64,000 bases of DNA from Candidatus Vagococcus giribetii. Lineage in GTDB: Bacteria; Bacillota; Bacilli; Lactobacillales; Vagococcaceae. The stretch spans positions 1 through 64,000 of the forward strand of contig NZ_JAFLVX010000035.1 of assembly GCF_017316185.1 (NCBI RefSeq), in the 5' to 3' direction. Shown here piece after piece: positions 42,361 through 51,048 of the stretch; the stretch's first letter is position 1; the number at the start of each line of letters is the position of its first letter. Both the position numbers and the translations under genes were made by a program. The notes beneath the pieces are model-generated. The model had not been told where the DNA came from. It was given only the letters and a program-made list of their open reading frames with translations, and searched no databases.

Positions 42361-43226
42361 TGTCTGAAATGGTTAAAATTCCAAGTGGTATTTATAAAAT
42401 AGGAACGAATGGTTCTGATGGTTTTTCTTCTGACAAAGAGGGGCCACAAGTTGAGATTGCATTAGAAGCTTTTGAAATAGATGTGACAACTGTAACGAAT
42501 GAAGCTTTTAAAGAATTCATTGAGGCAACAGGTTATCAAACAGAAGCAGAAGTATTTGGTTGGTCCTATGTCTTTCATTATTTTTTGACCATGGAAGAAA
42601 AATTACGAGCAACAGAGATGCCAGGGTTAAATTGGTGGTTGGCAGTTAAAGGAGCTAATTGGCGACATCCAGAAGGACATAATTCAACCATTTTTGAGCG
42701 AATGGCTTACCCAGTTGTTCATGTTTCAAGAAATGATGCTCTTGCTTATTGTGAGTGGTCAGGCACACGACTTCCAACAGAAGCTGAATGGGAAGTGGCT
42801 GCAAAAGGTGGAACCTCTTATGAGAAGTACCCGTGGGGAGAAAACTTCTTAGTCGAAAATACCCATCAATGTAATATTTGGCAAGGAGACTTTCCTTTAA
42901 CCAATACTTTAGATGATGGATTTGCTAGTACAGCACCAGCAACTTATTATGAGCCCAATGGTTATGGTATTTATCAAATGATTGGCAATGTGTGGGAATG
43001 GTGTCTGAACCCTCAAGGGATTGACTTAAATGAGTTTCAGACAAAAGATAGCACTTATTTTAATAGGCATTTTAATCAAATAAGTCAGGATTCTTTTGCA
43101 ATTCGAGGTGGTTCTTTTTTATGTCACGAGTCCTACTGTAAAAGATACCGAATTGCTGCTAGAAATGGCAATACAGGTGATTCATCAAGTAATAATATGG
43201 GATTTAGAACGGTACGTAGTTTATGA
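42360..43226 (+). CDS. Formylglycine-generating enzyme (FGE/SUMF1 type)
   Basis: A 288-aa protein of the FGE-sulfatase family, which uses O2 and copper to convert sulfatase Cys to formylglycine. The two copper-binding cysteines are present as Cys255 and Cys260 in RGGSFLCHESYCKRYR, matching the human FGE spacing (Cys336/Cys341), followed by AARNGNTGDSSSNNMGFR. Other signatures: GTRLPTEAEWEVAAKGG and GNVWEWC. ATG 42360 overlaps the exporter stop (TAATG) and has GGAG nine bases upstream; the ATG at 42345 lacks one. An intact aerobic maturase beside an anaerobic one is unusual. Confidence 0.93.
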   Translation: MSEMVKIPSGIYKIGTNGSDGFSSDKEGPQVEIALEAFEIDVTTVTNEAFKEFIEATGYQTEAEVFGWSYVFHYFLTMEEKLRATEMPGLNWWLAVKGANWRHPEGHNSTIFERMAYPVVHVSRNDALAYCEWSGTRLPTEAEWEVAAKGGTSYEKYPWGENFLVENTHQCNIWQGDFPLTNTLDDGFASTAPATYYEPNGYGIYQMIGNVWEWCLNPQGIDLNEFQTKDSTYFNRHFNQISQDSFAIRGGSFLCHESYCKRYRIAARNGNTGDSSSNNMGFRTVRSL

Positions 43227-43228
43227 TA

Positions 43229-43275
43229 AAAGGTCCAGCACTAAGAGAAAAAATCTTGTTGCTGGACCTTTATTT
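43229..43275. terminator. Bidirectional terminator
   Basis: Perfect 12-bp arms AAAGGTCCAGCA (43229-43240) and TGCTGGACCTTT (43260-43271) between convergent genes. Confidence 0.88.
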
Positions 43276-43277
43276 TA

Positions 43278-44108
43278 TTAAAAAGTGTGGAAAATACCTT
43301 CTTCAGGGGTGATTTTCTCTGTAATTTCTTGTTGGTCATACATCCAATCTTGACAAAGAGTAAAGTCAGATGATGAATAGTTTTGTTGTGGTTCAAACTC
43401 AAAATCTGAAAAGATAAGAGCTTTTTCTTTAGGTAAATGACAGTGAGTTTCTAAGAGAGCCACTTTCTCAAGACTTGTTTGTTGATTAAAATATTGTCCG
43501 GCCTTTTCCAAGGCTTGATGGAAATGTCTGACGTCATCAGGATGATTCTTAACAAAATCTGCGTCAAAGCACCACATCACATAACAGGCGTCTAGTTGAT
43601 TTGAATGCCAAATAATTTCTGTATTGGGTTGATTTAAGACTGTAGTAATAAAAGGTTCGATAGCAACTAGAGCATCAATTTCACAAGCCATTAAGGCTTG
43701 AATTCGTTCATAGGTATTGTTGATAAAAGTATAAGAAACATTAGGTAATAGCTCACCTAAGTAGGTATCAATAAAAAAACGGAATAAGCCATTCTGGCTA
43801 ATACCAACAGTTAAAGGTGTTTTTTTTTGCCAATCAGTTGTACCTGCAAGTTGAATAGTTCTTGTTAAAGTCGAAGTAATCATGGCTTTTTTGCCATCTT
43901 TTAAATAATAAAAGAAAAATGTTGTGTCTCCCATTTGTGCATCAACTTCTCCTTCAAGAAAAGCACTCTTTCCTTGAAAGACAAAATTTTCAGCTAAATC
44001 AAGATCAACTTGAACGCCAAATTCGTCGAAAAAGCCAAGTTCTTGAGCTAATATGATGGGTAAAACAAGTGGATTGATGCGATTTTGTTGTAGTCTAATA
44101 ACTGCCAT
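43278..44108 (-). CDS. Leaderless NMT1/THI5-like periplasmic-binding-fold protein
   Basis: A 276-aa protein with the NMT1/SsuA fold: LPIILAQELGFFDEFGVQVDL at the N terminus, VDAQMGDTTFFFYYL, and IDALVAIEPFITTVL. It has neither signal peptide nor lipobox, unlike transport-binding proteins, so it is probably cytosolic and may be an enzyme or ligand sensor. It is the last gene of the minus-strand ABC-UbiA operon, 15 bp after the prenyltransferase gene with AAAGGA before the ATG. I cannot assign a ligand. Confidence 0.75.
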   Translation of the reverse strand: MAVIRLQQNRINPLVLPIILAQELGFFDEFGVQVDLDLAENFVFQGKSAFLEGEVDAQMGDTTFFFYYLKDGKKAMITSTLTRTIQLAGTTDWQKKTPLTVGISQNGLFRFFIDTYLGELLPNVSYTFINNTYERIQALMACEIDALVAIEPFITTVLNQPNTEIIWHSNQLDACYVMWCFDADFVKNHPDDVRHFHQALEKAGQYFNQQTSLEKVALLETHCHLPKEKALIFSDFEFEPQQNYSSSDFTLCQDWMYDQQEITEKITPEEGIFHTF

Positions 44109-44123
44109 AGTGAAGATCCTTTC

Positions 44124-45068
44124 TTAAATAGCGATAAAAAATAAAATAGCCATGATAACATGAAACGAGCGAATTAAGAGAAGTGGTCGCGGACCAAAAT
44201 CTCGTCCCATTTCAGGATAAACCTCTGTAATTTGTAGATAGTCCTTTAACCATCGTCTGTATCCTTGAATATAAAAAATAAGAAGGCCAGCTAGACTCTG
44301 CCACCAAGTTAAGGTTGTTAGACTTAAGTAACCCCAAGCAATAAGGACGAGTATACTTTCTGGAATTAAGATTAAAATCGAATTTCTAAAACCGATAATA
44401 TGTGGCCATGTTGTTCTGACTCCCATGTCTTTATCATAGTCGCCTGTGTTATTAGTCGACATGAGGAAAATAGTAAACATCATGCAGATAAAGGCATAGA
44501 CAAAAGCATTTAGGTTTAATTCACCAGCTTGGAGCCAAAAAGCAACTAAGGAGCTTAGCCCTCCTACTAACAAACCAGAGACAAATTCTCCGATAGGTAG
44601 AACGATATATGGAAAAGGTCCTAAAGAGTAGGTAATAGCAGCCAGTAAGCCAATTAGTCCTAAGGCTAGTAACATCAGGCTTTTTGTCAGGTAAACAAGA
44701 GCTAAGCCAGTTAAGCCTCCTAAGCCAATCCAGGCTAAGAGAACTAAGCAGGCGTCAAGGAAAGTAGCGTCACCTCTAACTAATCCTTCACTGCCTAAAT
44801 GACCAGTAAAAGTATCTTCATTTTCTTCTTTTTTCAAAAAAGCACGCATTTCATTGGATACATTGGCAACAATGTTAAATGAAAAACCACAAATAAAGAA
44901 TAGCACTAGGTAAAGTAAATTGAGTTTCCCAGTTAAATAAGCAGCAAATAGACTAGAGCTTAAAATGGGAAAACCCGTAGCAAATCCAGTGCGTAGTTCC
45001 ATGACCGTGTAGGCTCTAAATGGAAAACCAATTCCCCAGCGCCACAATTGTTGTATTAATTCTTTCAT
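44124..45068 (-). CDS. UbiA family prenyltransferase, MenA-like
   Basis: A 314-aa membrane protein with about nine hydrophobic segments. The second Asp-rich motif NNTGDYDKDMGVRTT is MenA-like. The first (ANVSNEMRAF, Asn69-Glu73) has Glu where Asp is usual. MenA joins a polyprenyl chain to dihydroxynaphthoate to make demethylmenaquinone. Its start overlaps the permease stop (TAATG), so it is co-translated with an ABC importer, a context not typical for menaquinone genes. It may prenylate an imported aromatic acceptor; substrate is unknown. Confidence 0.82.
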   Translation of the reverse strand: MKELIQQLWRWGIGFPFRAYTVMELRTGFATGFPILSSSLFAAYLTGKLNLLYLVLFFICGFSFNIVANVSNEMRAFLKKEENEDTFTGHLGSEGLVRGDATFLDACLVLLAWIGLGGLTGLALVYLTKSLMLLALGLIGLLAAITYSLGPFPYIVLPIGEFVSGLLVGGLSSLVAFWLQAGELNLNAFVYAFICMMFTIFLMSTNNTGDYDKDMGVRTTWPHIIGFRNSILILIPESILVLIAWGYLSLTTLTWWQSLAGLLIFYIQGYRRWLKDYLQITEVYPEMGRDFGPRPLLLIRSFHVIMAILFFIAI

Positions 45069-45892
45069 TAGTACTTAACACTCCCTTGAGATAAGCCTTT
45101 ATCAATATACTTTTGTAAGACTAAATAAATAATCAACATGGGAATCATACTAATTAAGATGAAGGCACAAATAAGGGGCCAATTAGTTTGATAAGGTCCA
45201 ATAAAGCGGTAAATACCAGTTGATATAGTGGGTAAATCACCACTTGGCATATAGAGATAAGGTATATAAAAATCATTGTAAATACTTAACATTTTTAAAA
45301 GAGTCACTGTTGTTGTGGCAGGTACTAACATCGGGAAAATTACGCGGCGATAGATTTGGAAAAAAGAAGCACCGTCCATCATGGCTGCCTGATCAAGTTC
45401 AACCGGAATTTGTTCCATGTTTTGTAAGTACAAATAAATCATAGTAACGTCAGCACCAACGTATAGTAAGATAGGTGCCCAAATGGTGTTGTACAAATTT
45501 AAACTGGTTATAATATTAAAGGTTCCTACTTGTGTGACAACCATGGGAACAGCTGATACTAAAAAGTAAGCGAATAAAAGTAACTTTTTTCCTTTAAAAT
45601 CAAACCGATGATAGACATAAGCTACCATAGAGCCGATAAAAATACTTAACATGACACTGATTAAAATAATTAAGAAGGTGACAGCAAAACTTTTGACTAG
45701 GTTGCCTTCTTTAATTGCTGTAACATAGTTGTCTAAATACAAAAAGCTTTCTGGAAGTCGTAGTCCTTGAGAAGCTGAAAACTCATCTAGTGACATAAAA
45801 GAACCAAAAAACAGCATACCTAGTGGAAATAAAATAATGGCACTCCAAAGAAGAAGAGACACGTATTTAATGATTTTACCTAAAAGTCTCAT
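45068..45892 (-). CDS. ABC sugar permease, MalG type
   Basis: A 274-aa membrane protein of the carbohydrate importer class (CUT1). The EAA loop reads LDQAAMMDGASFFQIYRRVIFPML. About six TM segments. It overlaps the other permease by four bases (ATGA) and GAGGAG precedes the ATG. No ATPase gene is in the operon; CUT1 systems of Firmicutes often share MsmX-type ATPases encoded elsewhere. Confidence 0.92.
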   Translation of the reverse strand: MRLLGKIIKYVSLLLWSAIILFPLGMLFFGSFMSLDEFSASQGLRLPESFLYLDNYVTAIKEGNLVKSFAVTFLIILISVMLSIFIGSMVAYVYHRFDFKGKKLLLFAYFLVSAVPMVVTQVGTFNIITSLNLYNTIWAPILLYVGADVTMIYLYLQNMEQIPVELDQAAMMDGASFFQIYRRVIFPMLVPATTTVTLLKMLSIYNDFYIPYLYMPSGDLPTISTGIYRFIGPYQTNWPLICAFILISMIPMLIIYLVLQKYIDKGLSQGSVKY

Positions 45893-46761
45893 GCGTTTTC
45901 TCCTCCTTTGTTCTTGATGTATTGAAGAACACCACTAAGTAAGACAATCATTAAAGTAATTAAGACGGACAAGCTAGAAGCTAAGCCATATTTTTTTTGC
46001 TCAAAGGCAAGTTTCATGGTTTGGACAACGATAGTCGTTGTGCCATTTGAGCCATTCGTTAAAATAAAAGGAATATCAAACACTGATATGACTCCGATAA
46101 TAAGTAATAACGTATTTAAAAAGATGACTTTTTTTGTTTGAGGAATGGTCACCCAACGTGTTTTTTGCCATAAAGTAGCACCTTCGAGATAACAAAACTC
46201 TTGATAATCTTTTGGAATACTTTGAATCGCTCCGTAGTAGAGTAAGAAACTCATACCAAGGTTACGCCATAAAGAAATACTTGCTAAAGTGATATTTACT
46301 TGATCAGGATCTCCTAGCCAAAAAGTTTGCCAAGCACCTAGATGGAAAAAATGAAGGAGCTGATCAAAAGCGCCGTCGGGACTAAAGAACAGTCTAAAAA
46401 TCATGGCAACGGCGATACTACTAATCAAAGAGGGGAGTAGAAATAGACTCTTAAAGAAAGATTTCCCCATGGTTTTTTCTGACAACAAAACAGCGAAATA
46501 ATAGGCAATAATCATTTGTAAGATACCTGAAACTAAATAATAGGTGTTTGTTTTTAACGCATGCCAGTAAACCGGACTGGTTAGTAGTGTTTTGTAATTA
46601 GCCAAACCAACCCAATCAAACTCTGATCCCATACCATTCCAAGAAGTAAAGCTAATAATAATTAAGTTGATAATAGGTAAAATCCCAAACACTAGTAAAA
46701 GAAGTGTTGGGATTATAAGAAATAGAGCGAGAGTTAGTTTATGTTTGATTTGTTTACTCAT
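45889..46761 (-). CDS. ABC sugar permease, MalF type
   Basis: A 290-aa CUT1 permease with six probable TM segments and the EAA loop EFCYLEGATLWQKTRWVTIPQT. The ATG at 46761 overlaps the binding-protein stop by eight bases; an alternative start five codons upstream (46776) is possible and neither has a strong ribosome site, so translational coupling is likely. Confidence 0.9.
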   Translation of the reverse strand: MSKQIKHKLTLALFLIIPTLLLLVFGILPIINLIIISFTSWNGMGSEFDWVGLANYKTLLTSPVYWHALKTNTYYLVSGILQMIIAYYFAVLLSEKTMGKSFFKSLFLLPSLISSIAVAMIFRLFFSPDGAFDQLLHFFHLGAWQTFWLGDPDQVNITLASISLWRNLGMSFLLYYGAIQSIPKDYQEFCYLEGATLWQKTRWVTIPQTKKVIFLNTLLLIIGVISVFDIPFILTNGSNGTTTIVVQTMKLAFEQKKYGLASSLSVLITLMIVLLSGVLQYIKNKGGENA

Positions 46762-48031
46762 GTTGCTTAGCAGCATTTACCCATTTATCAGACAGTTGTT
46801 TTACATAGTCGTCATAAGAGATGTTTTTGTCAGGGTAAAGTCCGATATTAATCACTTGTTGTAAGACGTCTGTTAAACGGGAGACACCAACTTCATCAGC
46901 AATAGCTGAATACTTAGCGTTTGCTTCAGGCGTTTCAGTAGCAACTGTTAAAATCACGTTACTATTATCAATTAATTCTTGTTGTTCTTTTGATAAATCA
47001 GCTTTTAAGTTAGGCATACCGTTTAAATCTTTAGCGTAACCACTTTTATTTGAAACAAAGAAATTAACAAAAGCTTCTGCAGTAGCTTTGTTTTTAGAGT
47101 TTTTATTCACACCAATTACAGCAGGTGCACCAATAGGTAAGCTTGTTTTACCTTTTGTTTCAACAGGGAAGTTCATGATTTTAATTGGACTTTTTGTTTT
47201 CTCTTGAATACCAGCTACTTCTTGAGAGCCGTTCATTAACATGGCAATTTTACCATCAGCTAATTGAGAAAAAGCCGTTTGACTATCTAAGGTCATTGGG
47301 TCTTTTTCAATCAAACCTTTTGAAGCCATTTCATAGAATAAATCCATGACTTGTCGAATTGGCATTCCTTCTTTAAAGGCATTTCCAGATTCTAAAGTAG
47401 CAGACTTAAATTGTTCACCACCAAATGAAGTTAAGGCACCTGCCCAAACAGCAACGGCTTGGTAGTTAGAGTAAAAAGGAGTCGCATTTGTTTTTTCTTT
47501 AATCTTTTCTAAATCTTTCACAAAAGCATCTATGGTTGTAGGTACTTCTGTAATTCCAGCTTCTTTTAATACATCTTCGTTATAAATAATACCTAGTGAG
47601 TTAAGGGCAATAGGAAGACCATAAACGTCACCTTTATAATCAGCTTCATAGACATCAAGGTAATCTTTTTCAAGTTCTTTTGTTGTGCCTAATTTTTCGA
47701 AATAATCAGGATAGTTTTCACGATTTCCAGCCATTGAGAAAGGAATAAATAAAGCATCTCCGTATTCTCCACCGTTTAAACGAGTTGTTACTGTTTGGTC
47801 GTAATCCGCAATATTCTCAAATGTCACTTTAGTTACATCTGGGTATTCTTTGATAAAATCAGCTTCAACTTGTTTGAAAATCTTGTCCCCATCTGTTCGA
47901 TTCGTTAGGACTGTAATTTCTCCACTTACTTTGTCACTGTCACTTTTAACTTCCTCTTTTTTATTTGCAGCACAACCACCTAAAAAAAGAGTTGTTAAAA
48001 GTGTTCCTAAAACTAATTTTTTCAATTTCAT
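46754..48031 (-). CDS. ABC sugar-binding lipoprotein (family 1)
   Basis: A 425-aa extracellular solute-binding protein. Lipobox LGGC with lipid-modified Cys near residue 20, then an acidic linker and a family 1 binding fold (FIKEYPDVTKVTFENIADYDQT, DGKIAMLMNGSQEV, PIGAPAVIGVNKNSKN, and a tail DVLQQVINIGLYPDKNISYDDYVKQL). GAAGGAAAG precedes the ATG. First gene of the five-gene minus-strand operon. The sugar is not identifiable. Confidence 0.92.
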   Translation of the reverse strand: MKLKKLVLGTLLTTLFLGGCAANKKEEVKSDSDKVSGEITVLTNRTDGDKIFKQVEADFIKEYPDVTKVTFENIADYDQTVTTRLNGGEYGDALFIPFSMAGNRENYPDYFEKLGTTKELEKDYLDVYEADYKGDVYGLPIALNSLGIIYNEDVLKEAGITEVPTTIDAFVKDLEKIKEKTNATPFYSNYQAVAVWAGALTSFGGEQFKSATLESGNAFKEGMPIRQVMDLFYEMASKGLIEKDPMTLDSQTAFSQLADGKIAMLMNGSQEVAGIQEKTKSPIKIMNFPVETKGKTSLPIGAPAVIGVNKNSKNKATAEAFVNFFVSNKSGYAKDLNGMPNLKADLSKEQQELIDNSNVILTVATETPEANAKYSAIADEVGVSRLTDVLQQVINIGLYPDKNISYDDYVKQLSDKWVNAAKQHE

Positions 48032-48072
48032 TTTATTCTTTCCTTCTTCCTAATAAATAGTTACAACTCCTA

Positions 48073-48101
48073 ATTATAACGAAAAAAAAATCTGAAATCA
48101 A
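48073..48101 (-). promoter_or_regulatory. Promoter of the ABC-UbiA operon
   Basis: Read on the minus strand: TTGATT (48101-48096), 17-bp spacer, TATAAT (48078-48073), 42 bp before the binding-protein start. Confidence 0.78.
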
Positions 48102-48203
48102 AAGGTGTTTTTTAATAAAAATCAACGGTTAGACTTATGAAAAAATGGCAAAACGTGTTAAAGTAAACTAGAAAAGAAAAAATGAAAGAAAAGAGTCATT
48201 AAT

Positions 48204-49136
48204 ATGCCTAAAAATAAAGCAAAACAACCAAGTAAGCAACCAACTAAACAAGCAAGTAATCAATTTTTTGTCGTAACAGAAGAAACGACTTTGTTACCTT
48301 TTCTTGTCCAAGAGGTAAAAGGTAAAAGTAGAAATGCCGTGAAGTCTATTTTGACACGTGGTCAAGTATCAGTTGATGGTAAAGAAGTCACACAACATAA
48401 TCATCCTTTGATTCCAGGTCAACGTGTGATGATTTTAGATAACAAAACAGCAATGAGTGAAAAAGCACTTGTTGGGATTGAAATCATTTATGAAGATGAA
48501 GACATCATTATGATTGAAAAAGAAGCCGGAATGCTATCAATTGCGGCACAAAATAATTTTGAAGTAACAGCACATAATCAATTAATGGGGTATGTCAAAA
48601 AAGACCATCCTAAAAACCGTATTTTCGTCGTGCATCGTTTAGATAAGGATACATCTGGTATTATGCTATTTGCCAAAAATGAACCGACGAAAAAAGTATT
48701 ACAAGACAAATGGAAAGAGCTTGTCACAGAGCGTATTTATACAGCCTTAGTTGAAGGTGACGTTAAGAGAAAATCAGGTACTATTGAGTCTTGGTTAACG
48801 GAAAATAAAAACTTTAAAATGTTTTCTTGTCCTTTTGATAACGGTGGTAAACAAGCAATTACTCACTACAAAAAAATCAGAGGTAACAGAAACTATAGCT
48901 TGTTAGAAGTATCTTTAGAAACAGGTCGTAAAAACCAAATCCGTGTTCATATGGAAGAAATTGGTCACCCGATTGTTGGAGATAAGAAATACGGAGCTCA
49001 TGGAAATCCATTAAAACGATTAGGTCTACATGCGACAACTCTTGTATTTACTCATCCGATTAGTGGTAAAAAAATGAAGTTCCATTCAAAAGTACCTAAA
49101 AAATTTATTCAAGCAACAAAACAAGACAAACAGTAG
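48204..49136 (+). CDS. RluA family pseudouridine synthase
   Basis: A 310-aa protein: Lys/Gln-rich N terminus, S4-like domain at about 25-80, catalytic Asp147 in HRLDKDTSG, then GRKNQIRVHMEEIGHPIVGDKKYG. It probably modifies 23S rRNA; the site (RluC/RluD type) cannot be fixed. It diverges from the ABC operon and has its own terminator. Confidence 0.92.
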   Translation: MPKNKAKQPSKQPTKQASNQFFVVTEETTLLPFLVQEVKGKSRNAVKSILTRGQVSVDGKEVTQHNHPLIPGQRVMILDNKTAMSEKALVGIEIIYEDEDIIMIEKEAGMLSIAAQNNFEVTAHNQLMGYVKKDHPKNRIFVVHRLDKDTSGIMLFAKNEPTKKVLQDKWKELVTERIYTALVEGDVKRKSGTIESWLTENKNFKMFSCPFDNGGKQAITHYKKIRGNRNYSLLEVSLETGRKNQIRVHMEEIGHPIVGDKKYGAHGNPLKRLGLHATTLVFTHPISGKKMKFHSKVPKKFIQATKQDKQ

Positions 49137-49138
49137 AT

Positions 49139-49179
49139 AAAAAGAGCTTTCATTTCTTATAGAGATGAAGGCTCTTTTT
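49139..49179 (+). terminator. Intrinsic terminator
   Basis: AAAAAGAGCTTTCATTTC and GAGATGAAGGCTCTTTTT arms (49139-49156, 49162-49179). Confidence 0.88.
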
Positions 49180-49241
49180 ATAAATCAATTAGTAGAATAA
49201 TCATGTATAAAATGATATTGTAGGATTAATAATTTTTTCTA

Positions 49242-49261
49242 ATTGGAAAAAGGTTTCCAAT
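49242..49261 (+). promoter_or_regulatory. Palindrome before ECF S-component gene
   Basis: ATTGGAAA-AAGG-TTTCCAAT, perfect 8-bp arms, 48 bp before the start codon. No T-run follows. It could be an operator; no known riboswitch fits. Confidence 0.5.
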
Positions 49262-49308
49262 CATGAGAAAATGAACAAGACTAAAAGAAGTTGAAAAGGG
49301 GTTTAATC

Positions 49309-49917
49309 ATGTCAAGAACCAATAGCAAAGCGTATCGATTAACGATTCGAGGCATATTGATTGCTATTATTATGGTGCAATCTATGGTGCCGTTTTTAGG
49401 CTATATTCCATTATTTGCAACAAGTTTAACGATTATTCATATTACAGTCATTGTCGCAGCAATTACCTTAGGGACAAAAGATGGCATGTTGATTGGATTT
49501 ATCTGGGGAACACTTACGATGATACGAGCATGGACAATGCCGACAACACCACTAGATACATTGATTTTTACCAATCCAGTTGTATCAGTATTACCTAGAA
49601 TTTGTGTGGGATTAGTGGCAGGTGTTGTCTTTACTTTACTATATAAAAAGACAAAAAAATTCTACATGGCAACAGCTGTTTCAGCAGCACTTGCTTCATT
49701 AACAAATACCGTATTAGTTTTAGGTTTGATGGGGATTTTATACACAGGACCTGTTGCTGAAGCTTATGGAACTACGACTTCAGGTTTGATGGCTGTCTTA
49801 CTGACAATAGTTGGGACCAATGGGATTCCAGAAATGATTGCAGCAATTATCATCACACCTTTAATTGTAAAAGCTATCTTTTCAGCGACAAGTTTGTCAG
49901 CAGATACAAGACTATAA
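49309..49917 (+). CDS. ECF transporter S component
   Basis: A 202-aa membrane protein with about six hydrophobic segments and the ECF S-component pattern: an N-terminal basic RLTIRGILIAIIMVQSMVPF, LTIIHITVIVAAITLG, and GTLTMIRAWTMPT. It resembles pantothenate-type or related S components, but the vitamin is not certain. The ATG at 49309 follows AAAAGGGG; the in-frame TTG at 49291 lies upstream of this site. The energising EcfA/EcfT module is not adjacent, so it belongs to the shared (group II) class. Confidence 0.85.
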   Translation: MSRTNSKAYRLTIRGILIAIIMVQSMVPFLGYIPLFATSLTIIHITVIVAAITLGTKDGMLIGFIWGTLTMIRAWTMPTTPLDTLIFTNPVVSVLPRICVGLVAGVVFTLLYKKTKKFYMATAVSAALASLTNTVLVLGLMGILYTGPVAEAYGTTTSGLMAVLLTIVGTNGIPEMIAAIIITPLIVKAIFSATSLSADTRL

Positions 49918-49922
49918 TAAGC

Positions 49923-49959
49923 AAAAGGAGGCTCAATTTAAGTTGAACCTCCTTTTTTT
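49923..49959 (+). terminator. Intrinsic terminator
   Basis: AAAAGGAGG (49923-49931) and CCTCCTTTT (49948-49956) with an inner TCAA/TTGA pair and a T-run. Confidence 0.9.
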
Positions 49960-49970
49960 ATTTTTCTCTG

Positions 49971-50102
49971 AATTTTCTTTATTAGTCAGGGGATAAAAAG
50001 TCTGCTATTTCAACAACTTCACAATTAAGGAACAATAGAAAAAGTCGATTGTTCCTTAATTCCTCCAGTTGCTTAGAGCAAAACGACTTTTGACTCACCC
50101 TG
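49971..50102. repeat. Nested foldback element, copy A of an intergenic repeat
   Basis: The first 49 bases (49971-50019) closely match 57528-57572: both contain ATTTTCTTTAyTAGTCAGG and TTTCAACAACTT. Here the element is embedded in nested inverted repeats: CAGGG/CCCTG (49987-49991, 50098-50102), AAAAGTC/GACTTTT (49996-50002, 50085-50091) and AATTAAGGAACAAT/ATTGTTCCTTAATT (50023-50036, 50048-50061). It lies between convergent genes, directly after a terminator. Confidence 0.65.
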
Positions 50103-50103
50103 T

Positions 50104-51048
50104 TTATCGTTTCAAGATAATTTTCCCACTAGATTGGTTTGTTTCTATCAGTCGATGTGCTTCTTTTAAGCCGTTTAAGCTAAAAGAGAGCGTATGCCCA
50201 ATACGTAAAGCAAGAGGTGATTTTTCATAAAGGGTTAATAAATGAGGTAAAGCTTCAGCATCAATCATATCTTCAGTTTTTTCCATGAAAAATGCAGTAA
50301 TATCTGATCTGTTTTCAAGATTTGGTAGACTATTTAATCCTAGATAGGTGCCACGCTCTCTGACTAATGAAAGAGCTAGTTCCTCACCAGAATTAAATAA
50401 AGAAGCATTAATGACATAGTCACAACTCTGATAAAATTCACTAACTTGTTCAGAGTTTTTGTAGTCAATAAAGATGTCAGCACCTAATTTTTTGAGATAA
50501 TCTTGATTCTTCTGACTACCTAAAGCTAGTATGGTGATATCTTTTTCTCTAGCAAGTTGTAAGATAAGGCTACCAACATTACCAGATGCCCCAACAATCC
50601 CTAATGTATCTCCTTGTTTAAAGGAATAAAAATGAGGATGTAATGTCCAGTAAGCAGTTGTAGCAATCATAGGAAAAGCCGCTCCAATAGCTAAAGGCAT
50701 GTTGTGAGGTAATTTAAAGACACGACTTTCAAAAGTAGCCACATATTCAGAATCCCCTCGAGCAGGTAATAAAGCCATCACTTTATCTCCTTTAGAAAAT
50801 GATGAAGAGTCAGAAGCAATTTCGACAATCTCACCTTGTATTTCATTGCCTAAAACTCTGAAATTTTTAGGAGGCGTGCCATTAGACATAAGACCTTTAC
50901 GGATAGAAACCTCAACCGGATTCACACTAATGTGTTCTGTTTTGATTAAAATAGGTGATGTTTCAGTTGTTGTAATATCCAGTGATGTTTCAGTGAGTAC
51001 CTCAATAGAGCCATATGAATCAAATCCTAGTACTTTACTTTTTACCAT
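50104..51048 (-). CDS. Quinone oxidoreductase-like MDR dehydrogenase
   Basis: A 314-aa medium-chain dehydrogenase without structural or catalytic zinc cysteines. NAD(P) motif GIVGASGNVGSLILQLA, then RVLGNEIQGEIVEI and SGKIILKR at the end. Such enzymes reduce quinones or enones with NADPH. AGGAGGAG precedes the ATG. Monocistronic; the substrate is not readable. Confidence 0.85.
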   Translation of the reverse strand: MVKSKVLGFDSYGSIEVLTETSLDITTTETSPILIKTEHISVNPVEVSIRKGLMSNGTPPKNFRVLGNEIQGEIVEIASDSSSFSKGDKVMALLPARGDSEYVATFESRVFKLPHNMPLAIGAAFPMIATTAYWTLHPHFYSFKQGDTLGIVGASGNVGSLILQLAREKDITILALGSQKNQDYLKKLGADIFIDYKNSEQVSEFYQSCDYVINASLFNSGEELALSLVRERGTYLGLNSLPNLENRSDITAFFMEKTEDMIDAEALPHLLTLYEKSPLALRIGHTLSFSLNGLKEAHRLIETNQSSGKIILKR

